From Bacteroidota bacterium (GTDB lineage Bacteria > Bacteroidota > Bacteroidia > Chitinophagales > Chitinophagaceae), in contig JAEZZY010000071.1 of NCBI GenBank assembly GCA_023418315.1, positions 1 to 23,079 of the forward strand: a stretch of DNA of 23,079 bases, read 5' to 3'. The position numbers were made by a program, and so were the translations under genes. Shown piece after piece: positions 1-7,972 of the stretch; within the stretch, counting starts at the first letter, position 1, and each line of letters opens with the position of its first letter. A model generated the notes under the pieces. That model was not told where the DNA came from, made no database searches, and saw nothing but the letters and a program-made list of their open reading frames with translations.

Positions 1-147
1 CACCCACGCCAATCCATTTAACCACTCCTTCCTAAAATAACCGCCCACCACGCCTAAAAGCGCTGAATCAAAACCTGTGCGCAGTATGCCCCAAACGTAA
101 AAAGGAAACCAAGAATAAAGGCAAAAATGAACGCACAAGGGAAACAC
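1..147 (-). CDS. Possible partial membrane-protein ORF, cut by the left edge
   Basis: A minus-strand frame is open from a TAA near position 190 to the window edge and could start at a GTG at 147. It would encode about 49 residues rich in aromatic and hydrophobic amino acids, followed by a glycine-rich stretch (LLGVVGG) and RKEWLNGLAWV. A neighbouring frame starting with ATG at 158 also encodes a hydrophobic stretch of 34 residues, so this could be a frameshifted remnant rather than an intact gene. No family is recognised. The call depends on sequence to the left of the window. Confidence 0.2.
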   Translation of the reverse strand, partial: MFPLCVHFCLYSWFPFYVWGILRTGFDSALLGVVGGYFRKEWLNGLAWV

Positions 148-437
148 AATCCCGCCATCCTCCCCTATACAGCAAGAAGCAAATACAGATTATGGACTTC
201 CTGTTTACAGCATCTTATAGAGCATCTTCTTTGTGCTCATCGCCAAAAAACTACCCAAGCGACATAAGCAATCCAACCCCAATCGGCAGGTGTATAGGGC
301 TTTGTAAAATTGATGTATAAACAACTTTTCAAAGCATTTCGATGAGTAATAAAAATAAGGTCCCATAAATCAGTAAAATAAAAAAATGCCGCCTGAAAGA
401 TTCAAGCGACATTTCACTTTTCAATAATTTCAAACTT
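148..437. other. Non-coding stretch before the DUF6089-like gene end
   Basis: Apart from the terminator at 374-414 I see no convincing gene, RNA gene or repeat here. Both strands carry frequent stops. Confidence 0.5.
374..414 (-). terminator. Intrinsic terminator of the DUF6089-like gene
   Basis: Read on the minus strand, 414 to 384 forms a hairpin with about 14 paired positions (AAATGTCGCTTGAA against TTCAGGCGGCATTT, two G-T wobbles) and a three-base loop TCT. It is followed by TTTTATTTT. It lies 24 bases after the stop of the gene at 438-1295, the expected place for a Rho-independent terminator. Confidence 0.8.
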
Positions 438-1295
438 TTACCTGAATAAATGCGCACATTTAGTTTGCCAGTAAGTAGCGGCATTAGAGAACGCATCAAA
501 ATAAACGGCTACAGTAATACCACCAAACCAGTACCAGTCATTTGCTTTGCTATCACCACGCTGGTAGCCATAGTCGGGGTAAGGTACTTTCGATTCCGGC
601 AACTCATCACTACGGAAGGATAAATCCACAGATTGTTGTCCGCGTTCGTTAAACAGGTCGTACTGATTTACATAAGATTTGCTTACATCATCCAGATAAT
701 CGGTGGCGGTGTAGCGAAATCCCAATTCTGTTGTAATCATCAATGCCTTGCCTACAAAGAATTTCATACCTCCGCCAAAAGGCAATGCCACATTCACATT
801 GGAGTAGTTCTTCCTATCGGGATATTGCGCCATTCCTTGCCCTTCGGTACTCAAAGAGCGTAGCATTACTTTTTCCCCGTTCAGTCCATCGGCATAGGGA
901 TTGAAGTAGAATACCGAAATACCACCGAATATATAGGGACTTACTTTAGCCCGTTCTCTATCCACAGCCAGAAGATTTATCTCCAATCCTCCGTGGATTT
1001 CAAAAAGATTTGAGGCGAAACGTAAATTACGCATCCGTTTTACGTAAATATCGGAGAGGCTGTCCGCAGCGGTAATTTTAGTATAGTTGGCACCGAAACG
1101 AAAGCCCACACGCGGGTTCATGAAGTATTTGTAGGAAATGCCTACATTCGGCTTATAACCATAGTCAGGAAACCATTTATCTTGCAAATCGCCGTGGTAA
1201 TTAGCCACACCGGCAAATAGACCTATTTCATGGTGGCGCTGTGCCTCTGCAAATAATGGAAGGATTACCGCCAAAGAAAGTATAAAACGTTTCAA
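438..1295 (-). CDS. DUF6089-like outer-membrane beta-barrel protein
   Basis: A 285-residue protein with a signal peptide (MKRFILSLAVILPLFAEAQ), then alternating aromatic/polar segments typical of a small outer-membrane barrel. EIGLFAGVANYHGDLQ near the mature N-terminus, followed by KPNVGISYKYFMNPRVGFRFGANYTKI and later GGGMKFFVG, resembles the DUF6089 group of Bacteroidota proteins, often of PorT/OmpW-like size. Function is unknown; it probably sits in the outer membrane. The only start that keeps the signal peptide is a TTG at 1295: no in-frame ATG occurs before an upstream TAA at 1362-1364. It appears monocistronic, with a candidate promoter about 30 bases upstream and a strong terminator downstream. 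The fold and localisation are fairly secure, the family name less so. Confidence 0.8.
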   Translation of the reverse strand: MKRFILSLAVILPLFAEAQRHHEIGLFAGVANYHGDLQDKWFPDYGYKPNVGISYKYFMNPRVGFRFGANYTKITAADSLSDIYVKRMRNLRFASNLFEIHGGLEINLLAVDRERAKVSPYIFGGISVFYFNPYADGLNGEKVMLRSLSTEGQGMAQYPDRKNYSNVNVALPFGGGMKFFVGKALMITTELGFRYTATDYLDDVSKSYVNQYDLFNERGQQSVDLSFRSDELPESKVPYPDYGYQRGDSKANDWYWFGGITVAVYFDAFSNAATYWQTKCAHLFR

Positions 1296-1324
1296 AGCTA
1301 AATTTGATTTTTTCTGTTGATAGC

Positions 1325-1354
1325 GAAAGATAATAACATTTTCGGAAAAACAAA
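1325..1354 (-). promoter_or_regulatory. Candidate promoter of the DUF6089-like gene
   Basis: On the minus strand TTTG (1351-1354) is followed after 18 bases by TATCTTTC (1325-1332), close to the Bacteroidota -33/-7 consensus TTTG-N19-TAnnTTTG. A transcript would start near 1319, giving a leader of about 24 bases before the TTG start. Confidence 0.45.
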
Positions 1355-1421
1355 AAGTAAGTTAAGAAATTATAAGCTGTTGAGAATGGTTTTATAGCAG
1401 GCCAAGAAATTCCGTCCGCTT

Positions 1422-1610
1422 TTGGAAACCCCTCAGCAGTACAAACCATACGATCACCAAGCCTTTGTCTATGCACGAAAAATATTCCCGAACGAAACAT
1501 TCCTCTTAGGCGCTAAAAGATGGGCATTGATTCAATACGGCAATGAAAATTATTGCGCCATTAAGTTTAATGGATTGACCCTCCGCTTAGGCATGATTTT
1601 GTATTTTTAG
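1422..1610 (+). other. Short ORF of doubtful status, possible gene debris
   Basis: Between stops there are about 70 codons (TTG start possible at 1422) whose translation looks protein-like (KPYDHQAFVYARKIFPNETF, later YGNENYCAIKFNG). I recognise no family, there is no ATG start, and the opposite strand is also partly open. It adjoins two clear gene fragments at 1633-2095, so it may be a third remnant. Confidence 0.2.
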
Positions 1611-1632
1611 TATTCCTAAAAAGCAAAGCACC

Positions 1633-1876
1633 ATGTACCAAGAGTTGCTTCCCATAAGGCCTGACCTTAGCAAATATATAGCAAGCGCCTCCTATTTTCA
1701 CCAAGGTACAGATGCCTTTTGTACATTCAGATTGGTTCCGAGGGCTTTTTCAACCCTGTTTTTTGTGATTAAAAAGACAGAATCTTTTGAACTGTCGCAT
1801 GGAGATACAATCTATAATTTTGCCCCCCATTCAATTTATACTTTCGGTGTAGGAAATCTTCCCGCCAGCTTTCAGG
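1633..1876 (+). pseudogene. N-terminal remnant of an AraC-type regulator
   Basis: The first 81 or so codons (MYQELLPIRPDLSKYIASAS, then a segment with FRLVPRAFSTLFFVIKK and HSIYTFGVGNLPASFQV) resemble the N-terminal sensing domain of AraC-family regulators of Bacteroidota (DUF6597 type). Such proteins are normally about 260 residues and end in two helix-turn-helix motifs. Here the similarity stops near 1876; the frame runs on for 13 arginine-, lysine- and cysteine-rich codons to a stop at 1915-1917, and no helix-turn-helix follows in any frame. Without its DNA-binding domain it cannot be a normal regulator. The AraC assignment is by pattern only. Confidence 0.5.
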
Positions 1877-2095
1877 TATCATGTTCCCGAAAAAGGAAAT
1901 GCGATTATGGCTGCTAAAGATGCCTACAGTAGTTATTCCATTATACAGGATGGTAAGGACTATATTATTCAAAACAATAAAATGGGTGGAGATGCTATGT
2001 TCTCAAAAAACACCGGATTTTCGGATGATGAACCTTGGTTTGCTACAGACGCAGGTGAAAATAAATACAGGTGGAAATTAATTCCTGTAAAATAA
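1877..2095 (+). pseudogene. C-terminal remnant of an unidentified protein
   Basis: In a different frame from the AraC remnant, an open stretch (after a TAG at 1850-1852) encodes HVPEKGNAIMAAKDAYSSYS and ends in WFATDAGENKYRWKLIPVK. It is hydrophilic, has no signal peptide, and reads like the end of a larger protein of unknown family. An ATG at 1907 could start a 62-residue product. Its abrupt junction with the AraC fragment suggests a deletion that joined two unrelated genes. An intact small gene cannot be excluded. Confidence 0.4.
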
Positions 2096-2131
2096 AAACG
2101 CTGCTTGATTCTAGAATTGGTTGACGAAACA

Positions 2132-3790
2132 CTACTCCACCAGCTCCCTTGCATTTTTCATTGCTGCGTCGCTTGGTTTTTCGCCGCCTATCATCTGTGC
2201 TATGGCATGGATATGCTCTTCTTCGTTGAGCAGGCGCAGCCTGGCGGTAATGCGTTCCTTGTTTTTATCATCTTTATATACATAAAAATGCGTATCGGCT
2301 TTAGCGGCTACCTGCGGCTGATGAGTAATGCAAATCACCTGATGAGATGCGGAAAGCGCTTTTAATAAAATGCCTACCTGCTTCGCCGCTTCGCCGGAGA
2401 TGCCGGTATCCGCCTCATCAAAAATCAGCGTAGGCAGCGCCATAGCCTTTGCCGTAAGGGATTTGATACAAAGCATCATGCGGCTCAGCTCGCCGCCTGA
2501 TGCGGCTTTATAAACAGGAGTAAACACACCGCTTTTATTGGCATCCAGTAAAAAATTTACGTTATCCGTTCCCTGCTCTCCGGGTTGTTCCAAGGCGGTT
2601 AATTCTATTTTCAGTTTGGCATTGGGCATGCCTACCAGTTTCAGCAATTCATTCAGCTTCGTTTCCAGCCGCGGTTGTTCTTTTTTCCTGTTTTCGGAAA
2701 GCGTAACGGCTATGTTTACCAGTTGTGCAAATAATTTTTCCTTTCGGTTTTCCAGCTCTGCGAGATGCTCCGTGCGGTTTTGGTTTCCTTGCAGCTCGGC
2801 GGCAAGCTGCTCGTGCAACGCCATCAATTCGCCTGTGGTTTGTAGTCCGTGTTTTTTCAACAATTTATAGCCCATATCCATCCGCTCTTGCAGGAAGGTC
2901 ATTTTTTCGGGATCAAGAGCTATGCTATGCTCCAGCGTTTCCAGTTCGCCGGCAATATCTTTCAGTTCTTCATAGGCTCCGTGGATGCGGGCAGATAGGG
3001 CATCTGCATCTTTCAATACTTCACTGATGCTTTGAAGTTGCTGTGCGGTTTTTCTTAATTCATGTACCAACGGTTGTTCGCTTTCTGTAAGCAACGCACG
3101 CGCTTGTTGCAGGGTTTGAATGATGCGTTCGGCATGGTGCAATTGCCTAAGACGGGCTTCGGTTTCTTCTATTTCATTTTCGATAAAATCGGCATGTTCC
3201 AGCTCTTCAAACAAAAATCGTTTGTAATCCGCTTCTTTTTGAGCTTGTAGCTGTAGGGCGGTTTGTTCGGCTATACGGGCGCTCAGTTTTTTGTATTCGG
3301 CATATTGTTCTTTATAGGTTTTAAGCAGTGCAGGCGGATTGGCTACGGCATCAATTATTTCCATCTGAAAATGATCTTGCCTCAATGCCAGATGACCAAA
3401 TTGCTGATGCAGATCCACCAGCAGCGAAGTGAGCTTTGCCAGCACGGACAGGGTAACGGGAGTATCGTTGATAAAAGAACGCGATTTACCGTTCACGGCT
3501 ATCTCCCGGCGAATGATGCACATCGGATCATCATCCAATTCTTCTTCTGCCAGCGCCTTGCGAAATGCAGTATTTTCCTGCACCTGAAAATGAGCTTCCA
3601 CCACACATTTTTTGTCCTTGTCTCTCAGGGTGGCACCATCCGCGCGCTCGCCGAGGATGAGTCCCATAGCCCCCAGGATGATGCTCTTTCCTGCGCCGGT
3701 TTCTCCGGTGATGATGTTGAGATGCACACCGGGTTTTAAAACCAGTTCATCAATGATTACATAATTTTGTATGAACAGTTGCTGCAACAT
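2132..3790 (-). CDS. recN: DNA repair protein RecN
   Basis: A 552-residue SMC-like ATPase of the usual RecN length, acting in the cytoplasm in recombinational repair of double-strand breaks. Walker A is GETGAGKS at residues 29-36. A long coiled-coil middle (about 150-380, rich in Glu, Gln, Leu and Ala) follows. The C-terminal ATPase half has the signature ASGGELSRMM (430-439), Walker B TLIFDEAD (D458/E459) and the switch histidine in ITHQPQVAAKAD (H490). The N-terminus MLQQLFIQNYVIIDEL fits the family, so the ATG at 3790 is a good start. It is separated from the upstream kinase by 172 bases and has its own candidate -7 element very close to the start codon. No T-rich terminator is obvious downstream. 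Confidence 0.97.
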   Translation of the reverse strand: MLQQLFIQNYVIIDELVLKPGVHLNIITGETGAGKSIILGAMGLILGERADGATLRDKDKKCVVEAHFQVQENTAFRKALAEEELDDDPMCIIRREIAVNGKSRSFINDTPVTLSVLAKLTSLLVDLHQQFGHLALRQDHFQMEIIDAVANPPALLKTYKEQYAEYKKLSARIAEQTALQLQAQKEADYKRFLFEELEHADFIENEIEETEARLRQLHHAERIIQTLQQARALLTESEQPLVHELRKTAQQLQSISEVLKDADALSARIHGAYEELKDIAGELETLEHSIALDPEKMTFLQERMDMGYKLLKKHGLQTTGELMALHEQLAAELQGNQNRTEHLAELENRKEKLFAQLVNIAVTLSENRKKEQPRLETKLNELLKLVGMPNAKLKIELTALEQPGEQGTDNVNFLLDANKSGVFTPVYKAASGGELSRMMLCIKSLTAKAMALPTLIFDEADTGISGEAAKQVGILLKALSASHQVICITHQPQVAAKADTHFYVYKDDKNKERITARLRLLNEEEHIHAIAQMIGGEKPSDAAMKNARELVE

Positions 3791-3797
3791 AGGCAGA

Positions 3798-3805
3798 CAA
3801 AGTTA
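3798..3805 (-). promoter_or_regulatory. Candidate -7 element for recN
   Basis: TAACTTTG on the minus strand matches TAnnTTTG exactly and ends 7 bases before the recN ATG. No good TTTG lies at the expected upstream distance, so support is partial. Confidence 0.35.
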
Positions 3806-3849
3806 TAACGCAGGCAGGATAGTTGGACGTTTAGATTTCCTATAACTCA

Positions 3850-3869
3850 CCTCCTATTTTCAAAGGGGG
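3850..3869. repeat. Small imperfect palindrome in the kinase-recN gap
   Basis: CCTCCTAT, TTTC, AAAGGGGG forms an imperfect inverted repeat in the 172-base gap. Pyrimidine/purine palindromes of this kind are common intergenic sequences in Bacteroidota. It has no T-run and is not an obvious terminator. Confidence 0.25.
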
Positions 3870-3962
3870 TTTCTGCTTCGCCGGACTTGGTTCAAAAGAA
3901 CAGGAAAATTTAAAGAAAGCTATAGATAGAATCGGTTTAAAATCCATAAATCATGAGCAAGC

Positions 3963-5234
3963 TTATCCCTCCGAAAGCGGAAATGTAGCAGTAAATGCAC
4001 TACCCTTGCCTACAGCGCTTTCCACCCTTACTTTGCCGCCATGTGCTTCGGTGATGGCTTTCACATAATTCAATCCCAGGCCAAAGCCTTTTACATCATG
4101 CAGGTTGCCGGTATGGGCGCGGTAAAATTTTTCAAAAATATGCGATTGGGTTTCTTTATTCATCCCTATACCGTTGTCTTTTATGCGGATGGCTAACATG
4201 CCGTTTTGTATCTGCGTAGAAATATTTATCTCCAGATTGTTCTTGGAATATTTAATGGCATTATCCAGCAGGTTGAAGATGATATTGGAAAAATGCACTT
4301 CGTCCACCGTTACTTCATGTTTGGGTGCGGCAAGGTTTAAGGTCAGCGTACCGTTTTTTTCTTGTATTTGCAGGGAAAGATTGTCGGCTACTTTTCGAAT
4401 GATTTCATGCGCATCGAAGGGTTGCAGATTCAGGTTTATTTCCTGCCGTTCCAGCCGTGCCGATTGCAGTATTTTTTCTACTTGTTTATTCATGCGCCTG
4501 TTTTCTTCCTTTATCATGGCGCTGTAGTATTTTATTTTTTCGGGGTCGTTGATTACTTTATTGTTTACCAGCGCATCTATAGCCAGCGATATAGTGGCTA
4601 AGGGCGTTTTCAGCTCGTGGGTCATGTTGTTGATAAAATCGGATTTTATCTCGGACAGTTTTTTTTGCGAAAAAAGCGTGCGTACCGTAAGCGCGAAGGC
4701 GGAGACGATGATAGTAGTAAAAAGGACAGATGCAGCAATCATCCACCCTATTTGCCTCATGATATAGTTATTGTCTTCTTTAAGATAGAGGTATAGGGCT
4801 TCTTTGGCAAAATTGGAACCATCGGGCGTAAGGATGATTTCCTTAGGCGCTTTGTTCATGATGTTTTGTCCGGAGGATTTTATAGGATAGCCATATACAT
4901 TGCTGATGGTATAAGAAAAAGGAAAACGGATATTGTGTTTGTTGAGATTGTATTCTATAATACGGCTGATTTCGCTGTCGCTGAAATACTCCGAAGAATA
5001 ATATTCTTTCAGAAATTGCATTCGCGATTCATCATCAAAAGGACGCTCACCGCTTTTAGTGATAAACCGGTCGTAGATGCCTTCTTTAATATCATTCATA
5101 GCCGCCGCCATATCGTTGTCATGCTGCTGCTTGCGCAGGTCTATGGCGCTTTTTATCCATAGCATCTGGATAAAGATGATGCCCAGCACCGATAAAGAAA
5201 TCAGCAAAACAATCAGCGGAAATACTCTTTTCAT
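3963..5234 (-). CDS. Membrane-bound sensor histidine kinase
   Basis: A 423-residue two-component kinase. Membrane helices are at about 5-27 and 161-184, enclosing a periplasmic sensor region of about 130 residues with no recognised fold. The dimerisation domain carries the phospho-accepting histidine in MTHELKTPLATI (H206). The ATPase domain shows the N box NLLDNAIKYS (321-330), G1 DNGIGM (353-358) and G2 GFGLGL (383-388), so all catalytic motifs are present. The start at 5234 gives a normal N-terminal anchor. It follows dsbD by 60 bases and is probably co-transcribed with it. No response-regulator gene is adjacent, which is unusual for this kinase type; the partner must lie elsewhere. The signal sensed is unknown. 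Confidence 0.93.
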   Translation of the reverse strand: MKRVFPLIVLLISLSVLGIIFIQMLWIKSAIDLRKQQHDNDMAAAMNDIKEGIYDRFITKSGERPFDDESRMQFLKEYYSSEYFSDSEISRIIEYNLNKHNIRFPFSYTISNVYGYPIKSSGQNIMNKAPKEIILTPDGSNFAKEALYLYLKEDNNYIMRQIGWMIAASVLFTTIIVSAFALTVRTLFSQKKLSEIKSDFINNMTHELKTPLATISLAIDALVNNKVINDPEKIKYYSAMIKEENRRMNKQVEKILQSARLERQEINLNLQPFDAHEIIRKVADNLSLQIQEKNGTLTLNLAAPKHEVTVDEVHFSNIIFNLLDNAIKYSKNNLEINISTQIQNGMLAIRIKDNGIGMNKETQSHIFEKFYRAHTGNLHDVKGFGLGLNYVKAITEAHGGKVRVESAVGKGSAFTATFPLSEG

Positions 5235-5294
5235 ACAGCTATAAATTTAATCGGGCGTGGCTGCAAATAGTGCTTTATAGCGCTTTTGCCATCG

Positions 5295-7427
5295 TCATTT
5301 ATGTAGCCCTTGATAAATTTCTTTTACCCTATCCAAATGCTTGATGAATTTAGACGCATCGGGGTCATAGCTATACCCTTCATTTACCAGCTTATTCCCT
5401 TCCTCATCTACATAAAAATAAAAGGGCTGTGAATTGGAATTGAATTTAGATGCTTGCAGATGTTCATTCCAGTCGCCGATGGTAACAATTTGCGCATTCA
5501 GCTCTTTAGAGAAAAATTGTTTATCCTTAGGAAGGTCTATTTTATCATAATCACAATACAAGGAGGCAATGATAAAATCTTCTTTCAGGCGTTTCATCAC
5601 TTCCGAATTACTCCATACCTGACTTTCCATTTTACGACAATTCACACAATTAATACCGGTAAAATCCAGCATCACAGGTTTTTTTAATTTTTTGGATGCT
5701 GCCAGAGCTTCGTCATAGTCATAGTAGGTTACCAACCCATGTTGCACGGCTATAGGCGGCTCATACATACGCAATTCATTTACCAAAATCTTAGGCGCCA
5801 CATCATCAGGCAAATTAGCGGAATGGGTGTTTGCACCACCACTGCCTCCGGCACTTACCACATAATCTTGTGTGCCCATAGGCGGGATAAACTGGCTCAT
5901 ACCATTAAGGGGAGCACCCCACATACCCGGCAATAAATAAACTGCAAAAGTGAAGCTGGCTATAGCAAGGAAAAGTTTGAAGATGGAAACATATTCTTGT
6001 CCATAAATATTTTTAGCAGGAGCATCATCATGAGAAAGTTTTAATTTTCCTAAAAGATAGAAACCGAGTAATACGGAAAGTACAATCCAAACGGCTATAA
6101 AAATTTCTCGGTCCAGCAAACGCCAGCCCTGTGCAAGATCTGCGTTGGAAAGGAATTTAAGTGCCAACATCAATTCTATAAATCCTAAAACCACTTTTAC
6201 TTGATTGAGCCAGCCGCCTGATTGCGCCATTTTATTAAGCATACCCGGGAATACGGCAAACAAAGCAAAAGGCAATGCCAGACCTACAGAAAACCCGAAC
6301 ATGCCCAAAGCCGGGCCTGCTATCCCACCGCTTCCTGCCAATACCAACAACGGGCCTACTATAGGGCCGGTGCAGGAGAAGGAAACGATTACCAGCGTTA
6401 GCGCCATAAAGAAAATACCGCCAAAGCTGCTTAGTCCAGCTTTACTGTCCGTTTTGCTGGTCCATGAAGAAGGCAAGGTGATTTCAAAAGCGCCGAGAAA
6501 AGAAATACCGAAAATGACGAATACCGCAAAGAAGAATAAATTGGCAATCCAGTTGGTAGAAAGATTATTCAGTGCGTTTGCACCGAAGAATAAAGAAATC
6601 AATACGCCCAGCAGGGTAAAAATAATGATGATAGAAAGTGAATACCATAGGGCATTGCGAATGCCTTCCGCGCGTGTTTTACTACGTTTGGTAAAAAAGC
6701 TGACGGTTATAGGAATCATCGAATACACACAAGGTGTCAGCACGGCAAGTACACCGCCCGTAAATGCGGCAAAAAACAGCCACAACAACGATTTTTTCTC
6801 CGTGTTTTTAGTATCGTCGTCAGCAGGTTGCATTTGCGCCACGGTATCTGCATCTGCCGGCACAGCCTGCACTGCGGTATCTATATTTTGGGTAATGGCG
6901 GAAGTATCTACAGCGGGAGGAACGACAGCATTGGAAACCGTATCTGCAGCGCTGCCGGCAATATCCGTTATCTCCACCGAAAACGGCTTGGTCTTAGGCG
7001 CCAGGCATTGCGACTCGTCGCATACCTGATAGCGGTATTGGCCTTTCACGGTGGTGTTTTGACTTACTTCTATCGTTTGCGTATAGGTTACATTGTTGAG
7101 GTAATAATTGACAATGCCATCCACGCCGTCCATCTCTTCGGATATTTTTTTCCCGTTTTCTTTTACAGCACCTTTGAGCTTCACATAGGGATTTTTATCC
7201 ACGGTTATTTCCGGAGGCACTTGCAGCCCGTCGCCGCCCGGGTCTAAAGACCAGATATGCCAGTGTTCTTTCAGTTTTAATTTAAAAATCAGTTCATAGA
7301 CCTTATCCGATTTTTTCTTCACTTCATACGTCCAGGTCGTAGGGTCTTCTATCATTTGCCCGAAAGAGCTGTTGATAAAAAGTACAGAAAAAAACAGTGC
7401 GAAGGCTTTTTTAAAAAGTGGATTCAT
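5295..7427 (-). CDS. dsbD: Thiol:disulfide interchange protein DsbD
   Basis: Carries reducing equivalents from cytoplasmic thioredoxin across the inner membrane to periplasmic substrates. I chose the ATG at 7427 (710 residues) because it begins a clean signal peptide (MNPLFKKAFALFFSVLFINS) and has AGGA eight bases upstream; an ATG at 7445 would add six residues. Domains in order: periplasmic N-terminal immunoglobulin-like domain (about 25-155) with the cysteine pair in CDESQC (C136, C141); a Pro/Ala/Asp-rich linker; a multi-helix transmembrane core with C233 in LTPCVYSMIP and C352 in SFSCTGP; and a C-terminal thioredoxin domain with CVNC (C594, C597). All six redox cysteines are present. It follows a free-standing copy of its own N-terminal domain by 39 bases. 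Confidence 0.95.
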   Translation of the reverse strand: MNPLFKKAFALFFSVLFINSSFGQMIEDPTTWTYEVKKKSDKVYELIFKLKLKEHWHIWSLDPGGDGLQVPPEITVDKNPYVKLKGAVKENGKKISEEMDGVDGIVNYYLNNVTYTQTIEVSQNTTVKGQYRYQVCDESQCLAPKTKPFSVEITDIAGSAADTVSNAVVPPAVDTSAITQNIDTAVQAVPADADTVAQMQPADDDTKNTEKKSLLWLFFAAFTGGVLAVLTPCVYSMIPITVSFFTKRSKTRAEGIRNALWYSLSIIIIFTLLGVLISLFFGANALNNLSTNWIANLFFFAVFVIFGISFLGAFEITLPSSWTSKTDSKAGLSSFGGIFFMALTLVIVSFSCTGPIVGPLLVLAGSGGIAGPALGMFGFSVGLALPFALFAVFPGMLNKMAQSGGWLNQVKVVLGFIELMLALKFLSNADLAQGWRLLDREIFIAVWIVLSVLLGFYLLGKLKLSHDDAPAKNIYGQEYVSIFKLFLAIASFTFAVYLLPGMWGAPLNGMSQFIPPMGTQDYVVSAGGSGGANTHSANLPDDVAPKILVNELRMYEPPIAVQHGLVTYYDYDEALAASKKLKKPVMLDFTGINCVNCRKMESQVWSNSEVMKRLKEDFIIASLYCDYDKIDLPKDKQFFSKELNAQIVTIGDWNEHLQASKFNSNSQPFYFYVDEEGNKLVNEGYSYDPDASKFIKHLDRVKEIYQGLHK

Positions 7428-7466
7428 GATTGTCCTATAAAACATTTATTTCAACAGAAAGCAGTC

Positions 7467-7958
7467 TCAGTTCTTGATTACAAATTCAAAAATTTTGGAA
7501 GTAGGGGGAAGGCACAGGGTGTCATTGCAAATCTGGTAGCGATGTTCTCCGGTAATGACTCCGTTTTTCTTGCGGTACACTATTCGTTGAATGAAGGTTA
7601 CATCTCCTTCAAAATACCGCAACTTGGTATCGAACCCTTCAAATTCGGTCTCTATCAACTTCCCTTTTTCCTGCACGGATTCGATGAGGGTCATGTCGTT
7701 ATTTTTATCAAAACTGAATGTAGGCGGGATCAGCATATCGTCGCCGGGATTTTGCGAAAAGATATGCCATCCTTTTTCCAAAGCTACGTGAAAGACTACT
7801 TCATATTCGTCCTTATCCACTTGGTTCACTTTATACGTCCAGGTAGTAGGGTCTATGTTTTGGGGTTGTACATTTGGGATGATTTGTGCATGGCTATGCG
7901 GTGCGTTTCCGAGGAGTATCCCCAGCGTACCCATCAAAAAAAGGATTGCGTTTTTCAT
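7467..7958 (-). CDS. Secreted free-standing DsbD N-terminal-like domain protein
   Basis: A 163-residue exported protein. The ATG at 7958 starts a signal peptide (MKNAILFLMGTLGILLG...SHAQ); upstream in-frame starts would run back into purQ and lack this feature. The mature part is a single DsbD N-terminal (DsbC/DsbD alpha) domain, clearly paralogous to the start of the next gene: DPTTWTYKVNQVDKDEYEVV against DPTTWTYEVKKKSDKVYELI, WHIFSQNPG against WHIWSLDPG, and YQICNDTLC against YQVCDESQC. The cysteine pair is kept, so it is probably redox active, taking electrons from DsbD or passing them to a substrate. It lies 14 bases after purQ and 39 before dsbD, consistent with one operon. Confidence 0.85.
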   Translation of the reverse strand: MKNAILFLMGTLGILLGNAPHSHAQIIPNVQPQNIDPTTWTYKVNQVDKDEYEVVFHVALEKGWHIFSQNPGDDMLIPPTFSFDKNNDMTLIESVQEKGKLIETEFEGFDTKLRYFEGDVTFIQRIVYRKKNGVITGEHRYQICNDTLCLPPTSKIFEFVIKN

Positions 7959-7972
7959 CACTATTATTTTTT

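Noticed and set aside
1293..1300. TAGCTTTG as the -7 element of the DUF6089-like gene
   Set aside because: It matches TAnnTTTG but overlaps the start codon, and no later in-frame start would preserve the signal peptide. The element at 1325-1332 fits better.
3263..3739. Plus-strand ORF of 158 codons opposite recN
   Set aside because: Antisense shadow of the N-terminal ATPase half of RecN.
3870..3962. Plus-strand helical-looking coding stretch in the kinase-recN gap
   Set aside because: About 30 lysine- and glutamate-rich codons look protein-like, but there is no start codon and the frame continues antisense into the kinase gene; chance is the simplest explanation.
6205..7029. Plus-strand ORF of 274 codons opposite dsbD
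   Set aside because: It is antisense to a complete, well-conserved dsbD and its composition mirrors the opposite codons; no domain or signal is visible.
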